A stretch of 36,972 nucleotides of DNA from Paractinoplanes ferrugineus (GCF_016862195.1 NZ_BOMM01000053.1:1-36972); one strand, 5' to 3'. Positions 15,894 to 24,089 are shown, counted from the stretch's first letter. Notes: generated by a model not told the origin, from the sequence alone. Numbers and translations: made by a program.

Positions 15894-16844
15894 GTGATCG
15901 ACCTCGGCCGCCTGCGGGCACTGAACGCCGTCGCCGGGAACCGGAGTGTCGTGGCCGCCGCGCAGGCGCTGCGCTGCACCCCGTCGGCGGTCTCGCAGCA
16001 GCTCGCCAAGCTGGAGCGGGAGACCGGCACCGCGCTTGTCGAGAAGGACGGCCGGGGGCTGCGGCTCACCGAGGCGGGGCGGCTGCTGGCCCGGCACGCC
16101 GAGCGGGTTCTCGCCGCCGTCGACGAGGCGGAGGCCGCCCTGGCCGCGCACCGGGACACGGTCACCGGCCGGCTGACCGTGTCCGCGTTCGCCACCGCCT
16201 GCCGGGCGCTGCTGCCGGGGGCGTTGCACCGGCTCGCCGCCGAGCATCCGCAGCTGTCCGTCGGGCTGGTCGAGGCGCACCCGCACGAGGCGCTGGAGGC
16301 GCTGCACCGGGGGCACGTCGACCTGGCGGTGGTGGACGACTGGCCGGAGGTGGCGCTGCGCTACCCGTCCGGTGTCGTGCACGCCGAACTCGGCTGGGAC
16401 CGGGCCGACCTGATCGTGCCGGACGGCCACCGCCTCACCGGCCCGGTGGAGCTGGCCGAGTGCGGCGACGAGCGGTGGATCGCCGCCAAGCCGGCTGATC
16501 CGTGCCTGGAGTGGCTGGTGCGGGTGCTGCCGGGCGTCCGGCCGGAGCTGCACGTGAGCGAGTTCGAGACCCAGCTGACCCTGGTCGCCGCGGGGCTGGG
16601 CGTGGCGGTCGTCCCCCGGCTGGCCCGCCCGCCGCTGCCGGCCGGTGTCCGGCCGGTGCGGCTCGTCCCCGAGCCGCGCCGCCGGGTGGTGCTCGCCTGG
16701 CGGGAGACCGCCGCCGCCCGCCCGGCCGTCCGGGCGGCCGAGCGGGCGTTGCGGCAGTCCTGGCAGCGGATGGCCCCGCCGGCACCGGGACCCGCCGGCA
16801 CCGGGACCGGCCGGGGCTCCGCCGGCACCGGGACCGGCCGGTGA
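15894..16844 (+). CDS. LysR-family transcriptional regulator
   Basis: The 316-residue protein begins with a LysR winged helix: AAQALRCTPSAVSQQLAKLERETG (about 22-45), then LTEAGRLLARHAERVL. A two-lobed effector domain follows from about residue 90. It is divergent from hisF with 76 nt between starts and convergent with the secreted hydrolase gene (19-nt gap). Its target is not evident; hisF is the only divergent neighbour. The last 25 residues are Pro/Gly/Thr-rich and come from three copies of a 16-bp repeat, so the C-terminal tail is probably a recent expansion of no catalytic meaning. Confidence 0.88.
   Translation: MIDLGRLRALNAVAGNRSVVAAAQALRCTPSAVSQQLAKLERETGTALVEKDGRGLRLTEAGRLLARHAERVLAAVDEAEAALAAHRDTVTGRLTVSAFATACRALLPGALHRLAAEHPQLSVGLVEAHPHEALEALHRGHVDLAVVDDWPEVALRYPSGVVHAELGWDRADLIVPDGHRLTGPVELAECGDERWIAAKPADPCLEWLVRVLPGVRPELHVSEFETQLTLVAAGLGVAVVPRLARPPLPAGVRPVRLVPEPRRRVVLAWRETAAARPAVRAAERALRQSWQRMAPPAPGPAGTGTGRGSAGTGTGR
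16777..16835 (+). repeat. Three copies of CGCCGGCACCGGGACC in the LysR C-terminus
   Basis: The 16-bp unit occurs at 16777-16792, 16793-16808 and 16820-16835, all identical. It encodes the low-complexity tail of the LysR protein. Confidence 0.8.
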
Positions 16845-16863
16845 GCCGCCGCGCCGTGCTCCG

Positions 16864-18114
16864 TCAGGTGGCGGCGCAGGTGGCCGTGGCCCCGGCACCG
16901 GTCCCGGTGCCCTGGAAGCCGAAGCTCGCGCTGCCGCCCGCCGCCAGCGTGCCGTTGTACGACACGTTCGCCATGGTCACCGTGCCGCTCGTGCCGGTGG
17001 CGGCGGCGTTCCACACCGAGGTGACCGCCGCCCCGCCGGGCAGCGTGAGGGTGACCCGCCAGCCGCGGATCGCGGCGTTCCCGGCGGTGACGACCACGCC
17101 GGCGACGAAGCCGCCGTTCCACTGGTTCGACACGGTGTAGGCCGCCGAGCAGGAACCGGCCGGGTCGCTGGGAGTCGGGGCCGGGCTGCTGGGGGCCGGG
17201 CTGCTGGGGGCCGGGCTGCTGGGGGTCGGGGCCGGGCTGCTCGGGGACGGGGTGACCGGCGGGGTGGTCGGCGGGGTGCCGTCGCCGAGGGTCAGGTTCT
17301 TCTGCCGCACCTGCCACTGGGTGCGGCACAGCCCGCAGTCGGCGCCCACGAAGTTGGTCCCCGCTGTGGTGTCGCCCTTGAGCCGCCACTTCAGGTAGAG
17401 CACCGCCACCCGGCCGAACTCGCCGCCGTTCGCCTGGTCGTAGGTGCCGCCGTGGCCGACGTTGAGGTTGCCCATGAAGGCGGGCAGCCCGGCCGGCAGC
17501 TTGCCCCAGTCGTCGACGGCGTTCGGGTAGGCGATGTCGCTGGGCCCGCCGACGAAGTAGGCGATCGGCTTGGTGAGCCGCTTGAGCTGGTAGTCGTCGG
17601 CGTCGTTGAGCAGCCCGCTGCTGAAGATGGCGGTGGTGGTGACCCGCGGGTCGGTGGAGACGGCGTACGCCTCCAGGCCGCCGCACGACCAGCCGGCCAC
17701 GGCGACGTGCGCGGTGTCGAGCCGGCCGTAGTACTTGCCGCCGGACCGCGAGTTCTCCGCGACCGCCCAGTCGATGGACTGGGTGAGCATCTGCGACGTG
17801 GTCGACCCGGACCCGTTGGGGGCTCCGCTGGCGATGGCGAGGAAGCCGTGCGACGCGATCTCCCGGAGGAAGTTGATCTGCCCGGTGCCATTGGCCGCGC
17901 ACCCGCCGTTGCCCCACACGAAGATCGGCAGACGCTCGGCCGGCAGGTTCTGCGGCCGGTAGATCGTGTGGTTGGGCAGGGTGGCCGACGTCTCGTAGTC
18001 GGCCGGGTAGGGCCCCGAGCCACCGACCGCCGCCCGGGCCGGTGCCGCGCCCCACCCCACCGCCGCCACCACCAGCGCCGCGACGGCGGCTCCGATCGTC
18101 GACCGTCTTCCCAT
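16864..18114 (-). CDS. Secreted alpha/beta hydrolase with cellulose-binding domain (CBM2)
   Basis: The 416-residue protein has a signal peptide (1-28, cleavage probably after ARA) and an alpha/beta-hydrolase domain (about 30-275). A Pro/Ser linker built on SPAP units (about 280-318) leads to a C-terminal family 2 carbohydrate-binding module (321-416). The CBM2 has Cys322 and Cys413 for its disulfide and Trp332, Trp352 and Trp368 as candidate cellulose-contact residues. The likely triad is Ser143 (GWSCGG), Asp193 (GGPSD) and His221 (VGHGG). It probably hydrolyses an ester on plant cell wall or polyester-like material while bound to cellulose; the substrate is inference. The ATG has GGAGG 6 nt upstream and a TTGACA-type promoter. 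Confidence 0.85.
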   Translation of the reverse strand: MGRRSTIGAAVAALVVAAVGWGAAPARAAVGGSGPYPADYETSATLPNHTIYRPQNLPAERLPIFVWGNGGCAANGTGQINFLREIASHGFLAIASGAPNGSGSTTSQMLTQSIDWAVAENSRSGGKYYGRLDTAHVAVAGWSCGGLEAYAVSTDPRVTTTAIFSSGLLNDADDYQLKRLTKPIAYFVGGPSDIAYPNAVDDWGKLPAGLPAFMGNLNVGHGGTYDQANGGEFGRVAVLYLKWRLKGDTTAGTNFVGADCGLCRTQWQVRQKNLTLGDGTPPTTPPVTPSPSSPAPTPSSPAPSSPAPSSPAPTPSDPAGSCSAAYTVSNQWNGGFVAGVVVTAGNAAIRGWRVTLTLPGGAAVTSVWNAAATGTSGTVTMANVSYNGTLAAGGSASFGFQGTGTGAGATATCAAT

Positions 18115-18149
18115 GGTGTCCTCCCGCGTCGGCCTCCGGTTTGCAGTTA

Positions 18150-18177
18150 CTATCACCATCGCATCGAAAACTGTCAA
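18150..18177 (-). promoter_or_regulatory. Promoter of the secreted hydrolase gene
   Basis: On the minus strand TTGACA (18177-18172) is separated by 16 nt from TGATAG (18155-18150), in a locally AT-rich stretch. The -35 overlaps the stop codon of the PaaX-type gene. The hydrolase can therefore be transcribed independently of the his operon. Confidence 0.6.
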
Positions 18178-19112
18178 TGCTGCGGGCCGACCGGCGCCGG
18201 GTTCGCCGGGTCGGTCGAGGCAGCGAAAAAGATGATCCAGTCGGCCGCCGCCGGCCAGTACGGGGTGGTCACCTCGATCAGCCGCGCCCGGGCCGGCGAG
18301 CCGAGCGCGGCGTGGATGTCGAGGAAGGTCGCCCGGGCCCGCGGGCGCGGCCACGACGGGGGCAGCAGGTGCGCCGGCAGATCCGGATCGACCTCCGGGA
18401 AGCGGCGCCACGCGTCCATGACCGAGGTACGGGCGACCAGCGCCCGCGCCGCGTCCACCGTTCCGGCCCGCACCTCGGCCCGCAGCGCCGCGAACCGCTC
18501 GGCGAACCCGGTGTACGCCCCGGCCAGCCCGGCCAGGTCGTACGCGGCGGCCGGACCGTGCGGCCCGGCCTCCTCGTCGAACCGGGCGTGCATCACCGAC
18601 CAGCGGGCCCCCGGCACCGGCCCGAGAAGCTCCCGCAGCACCGCCCGCACCGGCCCGGCATCCGACCCCGGCCGGATCCACACGCTGTCGTACAGGCCCG
18701 CGAAGCGCAGCCCGGCCAGCGACTTGCGGACCGCGTGCCGGGTGGCCTGACCGGCGCTCGGGATCGAGTACGACACCGTCACCCAGTCCCCGGTCCACCG
18801 CGGCGGGTGCGCCCCGAAGTTCAGGAACCGCTGCATGTGCCACCGATGGTGGGCGAAGGCCGACGCGGTGACGTGGTAGACCGGCGAGCGCCCCCGGCCG
18901 CGCATCGCGAGCAGACCCCGGCGGGTCAGCCGGGACAGCGCGGACCGGGCGCCGGCCTCGCTCACCCCGAACTCGGCCAGGATCGCGATGACCGCCGGCG
19001 ACGGCAGGCCCGCCTCGGTCGAGTTCAGGTACTCGCCGAGGACGGTCGCCAGCAGGTGCTGCGGGCTCGAGCCCGCCTGGGACCGCGGGAGACGGAGGTC
19101 GTCGGCGCTCAA
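18174..19112 (-). CDS. PaaX-family transcriptional regulator
   Basis: The 312-residue protein starts MSADDLRLPRSQAGSSPQHLLATVLGEYL. It has a winged helix (about 15-90: FGVSEAGARSALSRLTRRGLL, then GRGRSPVYHVT), a PaaX central domain and a PaaX C-terminal domain. PaaX proteins repress phenylacetate catabolism in the best-known cases, using CoA thioesters as ligands; the target here is unknown and no paa gene is in the window. The TTG at 19112 is chosen because it gives the family N-terminus and starts 20 nt after the priA stop. It looks like the last gene of the his transcript, which is unusual for this family. The secreted hydrolase gene follows under its own promoter. Confidence 0.85.
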   Translation of the reverse strand: MSADDLRLPRSQAGSSPQHLLATVLGEYLNSTEAGLPSPAVIAILAEFGVSEAGARSALSRLTRRGLLAMRGRGRSPVYHVTASAFAHHRWHMQRFLNFGAHPPRWTGDWVTVSYSIPSAGQATRHAVRKSLAGLRFAGLYDSVWIRPGSDAGPVRAVLRELLGPVPGARWSVMHARFDEEAGPHGPAAAYDLAGLAGAYTGFAERFAALRAEVRAGTVDAARALVARTSVMDAWRRFPEVDPDLPAHLLPPSWPRPRARATFLDIHAALGSPARARLIEVTTPYWPAAADWIIFFAASTDPANPAPVGPQH

Positions 19113-19132
19113 CGGACCGGCCGCCCGGCGAC

Positions 19133-19852
19133 TCAGGCCAGGGCGGCGAGGGCCTCGCGCACCGTGAACGCCCCCGCGTACAGGGCCTTCCCGGCGATTA
19201 CGCCCTCCACCCCGAGGTGTTCCAGCGTGGCGAGGGCGCGCAGGTCGTCCAGGGTGGACACGCCGCCGCTGGCGATCACCGGCTTGTCGGTGGCCGCGCA
19301 CACCTCGCGCAGCAGGTCCAGGTTGGGGCCCCGCATGGTGCCGTCCTTGGTGATGTCGGTGACGACGTACCGGGCCGCGCCCGCCTTGTCGAGCCGGGCC
19401 AGCACCTCGTACAGGTCGCCGCCGTCGCGGGTCCAGCCACGCGCCGACAGGGTGCGGCCGCGCACGTCGAGGCCGATCGCGACGCGGTCGCCGTACTCAC
19501 CGCAGATCCGGTCGCACCACTCGGGGTCCTCCAGGGCGGCGGTGCCGATGTTGACCCGGGCCGCGCCGGTGGCCAGCGCGCGGGTCAGCGACTCGTCGTC
19601 GCGGATGCCGCCGGACAGCTCCACCCGCACGTCGAGCCGGCCCACCACGTCGGCGAGCAGCGCGGCGTTGGAACCACGGCCGAAGGCCGCGTCGAGGTCG
19701 ACCAGATGCACCCACTCGGCCCCGTCGTTCTGCCAGGCCAGCGCCGCCTCGAGGGGGTCGCCGTAGGCGGTCTCGGAACCGGCGGCGCCCTGCACGAGGC
19801 GGACGGCCTGGCCGTCGGCGACGTCGACGGCGGGCAGCAACTCCAGGGTCAC
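19133..19852 (-). CDS. priA: Phosphoribosyl isomerase A, dual HisA/TrpF enzyme
   Basis: The 239-residue TIM barrel isomerises ProFAR to PRFAR in histidine synthesis. The actinobacterial type also isomerises phosphoribosylanthranilate for tryptophan synthesis. Catalytic Asp10 (LLPAVDV) and Asp129 (IGLDVRGR) are present. The loop RGWTRDGGDL (138-147) with Trp140 and Arg142 matches the flexible loop that lets PriA handle both substrates. Dual activity is therefore likely but inferred. The GTG at 19852 has GGGAG 5 nt upstream. It lies 40 nt after the 105-aa membrane gene and 20 nt before the PaaX-type gene. Confidence 0.95.
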   Translation of the reverse strand: MTLELLPAVDVADGQAVRLVQGAAGSETAYGDPLEAALAWQNDGAEWVHLVDLDAAFGRGSNAALLADVVGRLDVRVELSGGIRDDESLTRALATGAARVNIGTAALEDPEWCDRICGEYGDRVAIGLDVRGRTLSARGWTRDGGDLYEVLARLDKAGAARYVVTDITKDGTMRGPNLDLLREVCAATDKPVIASGGVSTLDDLRALATLEHLGVEGVIAGKALYAGAFTVREALAALA

Positions 19853-19892
19853 GGGGTCTCCCAATCGGATGAGCGAGAACGGAAAATGGCGG

Positions 19893-20210
19893 TCACGCCC
19901 GCCTGCCCCGGACGAGGACGACCAGGGCCGGCAGGGCAACGACGAGCACGAGGGTGAGCACGATGCGCAGCGCCACGTCCGGCACGAACAGCCAGACCGC
20001 GGTGATCGCGAGCAGCGGGATCAGCAGGATGCCGAGGCGTTCGCGGGTGCTGCGCCGGTAGATCCGGCCGGGCCGGCCGACCCGCGGGGTCAGCCGCCGG
20101 ACGAGTTCCCGGCGGCGTTGCCGGCGAGCCACCTTGCGGGCCCGGCCGGCCTTCTCCTTCTCCAGGACGGCGAGCCGTTGCGCCCGCCGCCGCGCCCGTT
20201 CCTTCGACAC
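19893..20210 (-). CDS. Small conserved-looking membrane protein between hisH and priA
   Basis: The 105-residue product has a strongly basic N-terminal half (about 20 Arg/Lys in residues 1-60) likely to be a charged cytoplasmic helix, then two membrane helices (about 59-75 and 79-98). It ends in RGRRA. The GTG starts only 2 nt after the hisH stop, so it is probably translated by coupling with hisH. I do not know a function. Its place inside the his operon may be conserved in relatives, but I cannot check this here. Confidence 0.7.
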   Translation of the reverse strand: MSKERARRRAQRLAVLEKEKAGRARKVARRQRRRELVRRLTPRVGRPGRIYRRSTRERLGILLIPLLAITAVWLFVPDVALRIVLTLVLVVALPALVVLVRGRRA

Positions 20211-20212
20211 CG

Positions 20213-20833
20213 CTAGAGCCCAGCCACCCAGTTGCGCAGCAGCGCGTAACCGGCGTCGGCCGATTTCTCCGGGTGGAACTGCGCCGCGGCCAGCGACCCG
20301 AGCTCGACGGCGGCCGCGAACGGCCGGTCATGGCTCGCGGTGGTCACCTTGGCGCCGGCCCGGTGCAGAAGATCAAGGTCCTTGGCCGCGTACGAGTGGA
20401 CGAAGTAGAACCGGGCCTGCGGGTCCAGCCCGCCGAACAGGTCGGACCCGTCGGCCAGGTCCACGGTGTTCCAGCCCATGTGCGGGATGCGGGCGGCGTC
20501 GAGCTTGCTCACCACCCCCGGCAGCAGCCCCAGCCCTTTGGTCCGCACGCCGTGCTCGACCCCCGAGTCGAACAGGATCTGCATACCGACGCACACCCCG
20601 AGCACCGGTTTCCCGGCCGCGACCCGGCCGGCGATCACCGGCCCGGCACCGAGCGCCTCGATGCCGGCCATGCACGCCGCGTAGGCGCCCACCCCCGGCA
20701 CGAAGAGCCCGTCGGCGTCGGCGGCCGCGTCGAGATCGCTGCTGACCCGCACGTCCACCCCGGTGCGGGCGACGGCGCGCTCGGCCGAGCGCAGGTTGCC
20801 GGAGCCGTAGTCGAGGATGACGACCGATGTCAT
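20213..20833 (-). CDS. hisH: Imidazole glycerol phosphate synthase glutaminase subunit HisH
   Basis: The 206-residue class I glutamine amidotransferase supplies ammonia to HisF. The nucleophile is Cys81 in LGVCVGMQ, and His187 and Glu189 in FHPEKS complete the triad. The oxyanion region PGVGAY (47-51) and FYFVHSY are also typical. The ATG at 20833 has GGGGGA 3 nt upstream and overlaps the stop of a 52-aa ORF (ATGA), which argues against a start seven codons earlier. The partner hisF is at 15056-15817, in a separate transcript. Confidence 0.95.
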   Translation of the reverse strand: MTSVVILDYGSGNLRSAERAVARTGVDVRVSSDLDAAADADGLFVPGVGAYAACMAGIEALGAGPVIAGRVAAGKPVLGVCVGMQILFDSGVEHGVRTKGLGLLPGVVSKLDAARIPHMGWNTVDLADGSDLFGGLDPQARFYFVHSYAAKDLDLLHRAGAKVTTASHDRPFAAAVELGSLAAAQFHPEKSADAGYALLRNWVAGL

Positions 20834-20988
20834 GAGTCCCCCGGGAGCAGCCACGCGACGCCACCCGCGAGGGCCAGGGCGGCGAGCACCCCGACCAGGC
20901 CGACGCTGAACTTGGTGGCGCCCGACCGGACGAGCTGGACCACGCCGCCGACCAGGAAGCCGCCGACGATGAAGAGCGCGACCGCCAT
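20830..20988 (-). CDS. 52-residue two-span membrane protein between hisB and hisH
   Basis: This short frame encodes 52 residues starting MAVALFIVGGFLVGG and ending WLLPGDS, with two predicted membrane helices (about 2-20 and 28-47) joined by RSGATKFS. Its ATG shares one base with the hisB stop (TGATG), and its stop overlaps the hisH start by four bases (ATGA). The frame is therefore locked into the chain of coupled genes and is very unlikely to be chance. The function is unknown. It could tether or regulate a membrane step, but nothing in the sequence shows this. Confidence 0.7.
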   Translation of the reverse strand: MAVALFIVGGFLVGGVVQLVRSGATKFSVGLVGVLAALALAGGVAWLLPGDS

Positions 20989-21599
20989 CAGAGCACGCCC
21001 TTGGTGGACGGCAGGGCGCCGGCGTTGCGCGGGTCGATCTCGACGGCCTCGCGCAGCGCCCGGGAGAACGCCTTGAACTGCGTCTCCACCACGTGGTGGG
21101 CGTCCGGCCGGCCGCCGTCGCGGGCCGCCCGCAGCACGGTGACGTGCAGGGTCAGCTTGGCGGCGATCCCGAACGACTCGAAGATGTGCCGGGTCATGCT
21201 CGTCGGGTAGACCGGGCCGATGTAGGGCGCCAGATCCGGCTCGTCGTGCACGACGTAGGCCCGGCCGGACAGGTCGACAGCGGCGCGGACCAGCACCTCG
21301 TCCATCGGGATGGTGGCCGACCCGTACCGCCGGATGCCGGCCTTGTCGCCCAGCGCGCGGGAGAAGGCCTCGCCCAGGGCGATGGCCGTGTCCTCCATCG
21401 TGTGGTGCGCGTCGATCTCCAGGTCGCCCTCGGTCCGCACGGTCAGGTCGAACCCGCCGTGCTTGGCGAGCTGGTTGAGCATGTGGTCGTAGAAACCGAC
21501 CCCGGTGCTCAGGTCGCCCTTGCCGGTGCCGTCGAGGTCGATCTCGACGAGCACCTTGGTCTCGTTGGTGACGCGCTCGATGCGCGCGGTCCGGCTCAT
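20988..21599 (-). CDS. hisB: Imidazoleglycerol-phosphate dehydratase HisB
   Basis: The 203-residue enzyme removes water from IGP to give imidazole acetol phosphate. It is the monofunctional dehydratase, without a fused histidinol-phosphatase. The two metal-binding motifs are DAHHTMEDTAIALG (63-76, with His65, His66 and Glu69) and DAHHVVETQFKAFSRAL (167-183, with His168, His169 and Glu172). The metals are manganese in known members. Its ATG overlaps the hisC stop (ATGA), showing translational coupling. Confidence 0.96.
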   Translation of the reverse strand: MSRTARIERVTNETKVLVEIDLDGTGKGDLSTGVGFYDHMLNQLAKHGGFDLTVRTEGDLEIDAHHTMEDTAIALGEAFSRALGDKAGIRRYGSATIPMDEVLVRAAVDLSGRAYVVHDEPDLAPYIGPVYPTSMTRHIFESFGIAAKLTLHVTVLRAARDGGRPDAHHVVETQFKAFSRALREAVEIDPRNAGALPSTKGVL

Positions 21600-22657
21600 C
21601 GCAGGGCCTCCAGGAAGGCGTCGGTCTCGGCGGGGGTGCCGGCGGTGACGCGCAGCCAGCCGGGCAGGCCGACGTCGCGGATCAGCACCCCCCGGTCGAG
21701 CAGTTTCTGCCAGGCGACCCGCTGATCGCCGCCGACCTCGAACAGCACGAAGTTGGCGTCGCTGTCGGCCACCCGGAAACCACGCTCACGCAGCGTGCTG
21801 ACGATGCGGTCACGCTGCACCTTGATCGCCTCGACGGTCGCGAGCAGAGCGTCACGTTGCGCCACCGCGGCGCGGGCCGCCGCCTGCGTCAAGGAACTGA
21901 GGTGGTACGGCAGGCGCACCAGCTGGACGGCGTCGACCACCGCGGCGTGCGCGGCGAGGTAGCCGAGCCGGCCGCCGGCGAACCCGAACGCCTTGCTCAT
22001 CGTGCGGGTGACGATCAGACGCGGGTGCTCGGGCACCAGCGTCAGGGCGCTCGGCGTTCCCGCCCGGGCGAACTCGGTGTAGGCCTCGTCCACGACGACC
22101 ACCCCCCGCGCGCGTTCCAGCACGGCGGTGATCACCTCGGGGTCGAGCGCGGTGCCCGTCGGATTGTTCGGCGAGCAGAGGAACACCAGGTCGGGGTCGT
22201 GCTCGTCGAGAGCCGCGACCGCCTTGCCGGGGTCCAGGCCGAAGTCCGGGTCACGCAGCGCGCCGATCCACCCGGTGCCGGTGCCGAGCGCCAGCAGCGG
22301 GTGCATCGAGTAGGACGGACCGAACCCGAGCGCGGTGCGCCCGGGGCCGCCGAACGCCTGCAGCAATTGCTGCTGCACCTCGTTCGACCCGTTGGCGGCC
22401 CACACCTCGGCCACGCTCAGGCCGTGCCCGAGGTAGTCGGCCAGGGCCGTACGCAGAGCGATCGCGTCCCGGTCGGGATAGCGGTTGAGGTCGCGCAGCT
22501 CGGCCTGCACGGCCTTGCCGATCGCCTCGACCACGTCGTCCGGCAGCGGGTACGAGTTCTCGTTGGTGTTGAGCCGCACCGCCACGTCGAGCTGCGGGGC
22601 GCCGTACGGCGTGCGGCCCCGCAGGTCGTCGCGGATCGGCAGATCCTCGATGTTCAT
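21596..22657 (-). CDS. hisC: Histidinol-phosphate aminotransferase HisC
   Basis: The 353-residue fold-type I aminotransferase converts imidazole acetol phosphate and glutamate to histidinol phosphate. It has LNTNENSYPLP near the start, SPNNPTGT in the middle and the PLP lysine Lys222 in TMSKAFGFAGGRLGY. The ATG at 22657 (MNIEDLPIRDDL) overlaps the hisD stop by ATGA; a frame open further upstream only covers antisense-like sequence of hisD. The hisB start overlaps its own stop. Confidence 0.96.
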   Translation of the reverse strand: MNIEDLPIRDDLRGRTPYGAPQLDVAVRLNTNENSYPLPDDVVEAIGKAVQAELRDLNRYPDRDAIALRTALADYLGHGLSVAEVWAANGSNEVQQQLLQAFGGPGRTALGFGPSYSMHPLLALGTGTGWIGALRDPDFGLDPGKAVAALDEHDPDLVFLCSPNNPTGTALDPEVITAVLERARGVVVVDEAYTEFARAGTPSALTLVPEHPRLIVTRTMSKAFGFAGGRLGYLAAHAAVVDAVQLVRLPYHLSSLTQAAARAAVAQRDALLATVEAIKVQRDRIVSTLRERGFRVADSDANFVLFEVGGDQRVAWQKLLDRGVLIRDVGLPGWLRVTAGTPAETDAFLEALR

Positions 22658-23982
22658 CGCTCGAACCGGGCCTTCACAGCCTCGCCGTGCGCCGGCAGAT
22701 CCTCGGCGTTGGCCAGCGCGACCACGTGCCGGGCGACGTCCTTGAGCGCGGCCTCGTCGTATTCCACGACGTGGATGCCCCGCAGGAACGACTGCACCGA
22801 CAGGCCGGACGAGTGGCGCGCGCAGCCCGCGGTCGGCAGCACGTGGTTGGAGCCGGCCGCGTAATCGCCGAGCGACACCGGCGACCAGGCACCGACGAAG
22901 ATCGCGCCGGCGTTGCGGACCCGCATGGCCCACTGCCGCGCGTCGCGCGTCTGGATCTCCAGGTGCTCCGCCGCGTACGCGTCGACGACCGCCAGACCCT
23001 GCTCGAGGTCGTCCACCAGCACGACGCCGGACTGGTCACCGGTCAGCGAGGTGCGCACCCGCTCGGCGTGCTTGGTCGCCGCCGCCATCGGGGCCAGCAC
23101 CGCCTCGACCGCCTCGACGAGCGCCTCCGAGTCGGTGACCAGCACACTCGCCGCCAGCGGGTCGTGCTCGGCCTGACTGATCAGGTCGGCGGCGACGTGC
23201 CTCGGGTCGGCGGTGTCGTCGGCCAGGATCGCGATCTCGGTCGGCCCGGCCTCAGCGTCGATGCCGACGGTGCCCTGGAGAATCCGCTTGGCCGCGGTGA
23301 CCCAGATGTTGCCGGGCCCGGTGATCATGTCGACCGGCTCGCAGTGCTCGATGCCGGCCGCACCGTCCACCTCGGCCCGCCCGCGGGAGCCGTAGCCCAG
23401 CATCGCCACCGCCTGGGCGCCGCCGACCGAGTAGACCTCGTCGACGCCGAGCAGCGCGCACGCGGCGAGCACCCGGGCGTCGGGCAGCCCACCGTTCTCC
23501 TTCTGCGGCGGGGACGCCACCACCAGGGCGTCGACCCCGGCCTCCTGGGCCGGCACCACGTTCATGACCACGGTCGACGGATAGACGGCCAGGCCACCCG
23601 GGACGTAGAGCCCGACCCGGCGCACCGGGATCCACCGCTCGGTGACCGTGCCGCCGTCGACGACCTGGGTGGTCACCTCCTGCCGGCGCTGGTCGCGGTG
23701 CACCCGGCGGGCCCGGCTGATCGACTCGAGCAGGGCCTCCCGGATCTCCGGCTCGAGCGCCTCACCGGCGGCCACGATGGCCTCTTCGGGCACGCGCAGC
23801 CGGGTCAGGTCGACGCCGTCGAACTTGGTGGTGTATTCCCTGATCGCCTCGAAGCCACGCTGATGGACCGCCTCGACCACCGGCCGGATCCGCTCGACCG
23901 CCACCGAGACGTCGAGCTGAGCACGGGGCAGGATGCCCCGGGGATCCCGGCGAGAACCACGCAGGTCAGTCAGTTTCAGCAC
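22654..23982 (-). CDS. hisD: Histidinol dehydrogenase HisD
   Basis: The 442-residue enzyme oxidises L-histidinol to L-histidine in two NAD-dependent steps. Zinc ligands Gln270 and His273 (SQAEHDP), Asp373 (GDYAAGSNH) and His432 (LPAHGEAV) and the catalytic pair Glu339-His340 (AAEHLEI) are all present. It is the first gene of the main his transcript. It starts with GTG, and TAGGAT ends 6 nt upstream, so the mRNA is probably leaderless; this leaves no room for a leader attenuator or T-box. It is divergent from the LON-domain gene with 113 nt between. Confidence 0.96.
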   Translation of the reverse strand: MLKLTDLRGSRRDPRGILPRAQLDVSVAVERIRPVVEAVHQRGFEAIREYTTKFDGVDLTRLRVPEEAIVAAGEALEPEIREALLESISRARRVHRDQRRQEVTTQVVDGGTVTERWIPVRRVGLYVPGGLAVYPSTVVMNVVPAQEAGVDALVVASPPQKENGGLPDARVLAACALLGVDEVYSVGGAQAVAMLGYGSRGRAEVDGAAGIEHCEPVDMITGPGNIWVTAAKRILQGTVGIDAEAGPTEIAILADDTADPRHVAADLISQAEHDPLAASVLVTDSEALVEAVEAVLAPMAAATKHAERVRTSLTGDQSGVVLVDDLEQGLAVVDAYAAEHLEIQTRDARQWAMRVRNAGAIFVGAWSPVSLGDYAAGSNHVLPTAGCARHSSGLSVQSFLRGIHVVEYDEAALKDVARHVVALANAEDLPAHGEAVKARFER

Positions 23983-23988
23983 GTCACC

Positions 23989-23994
23989 ATCCTA
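23989..23994 (-). promoter_or_regulatory. -10 element of the his operon, probably leaderless
   Basis: On the minus strand TAGGAT is followed by GGTGAC and then the hisD GTG. The spacing fits transcription starting at the first codon. No clear -35 is visible. Confidence 0.5.
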
Positions 23995-24061
23995 GGCCGC
24001 GCCCGGCCGGTCCCCCACGGCGACCACCGCGGGCCCAGGCGTTGGGACACCGGAGCCGGGG

Positions 24062-24089
24062 TTGACCATGATGAGGCGGCCGATAGGGT
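24062..24089 (+). promoter_or_regulatory. Promoter of the LON-domain gene, probably leaderless
   Basis: TTGACC (24062-24067), a 16-nt spacer and TAGGGT (24084-24089) form a good housekeeping-type promoter. The GTG start follows after six nucleotides, so transcription should begin at the start codon. Confidence 0.7.

Noticed and set aside
22658..22933. Extended N-terminus for HisC
   Set aside because: It overlaps the 3' end of hisD by over 270 nt; the ATG at 22657 with an ATGA overlap gives the family start.
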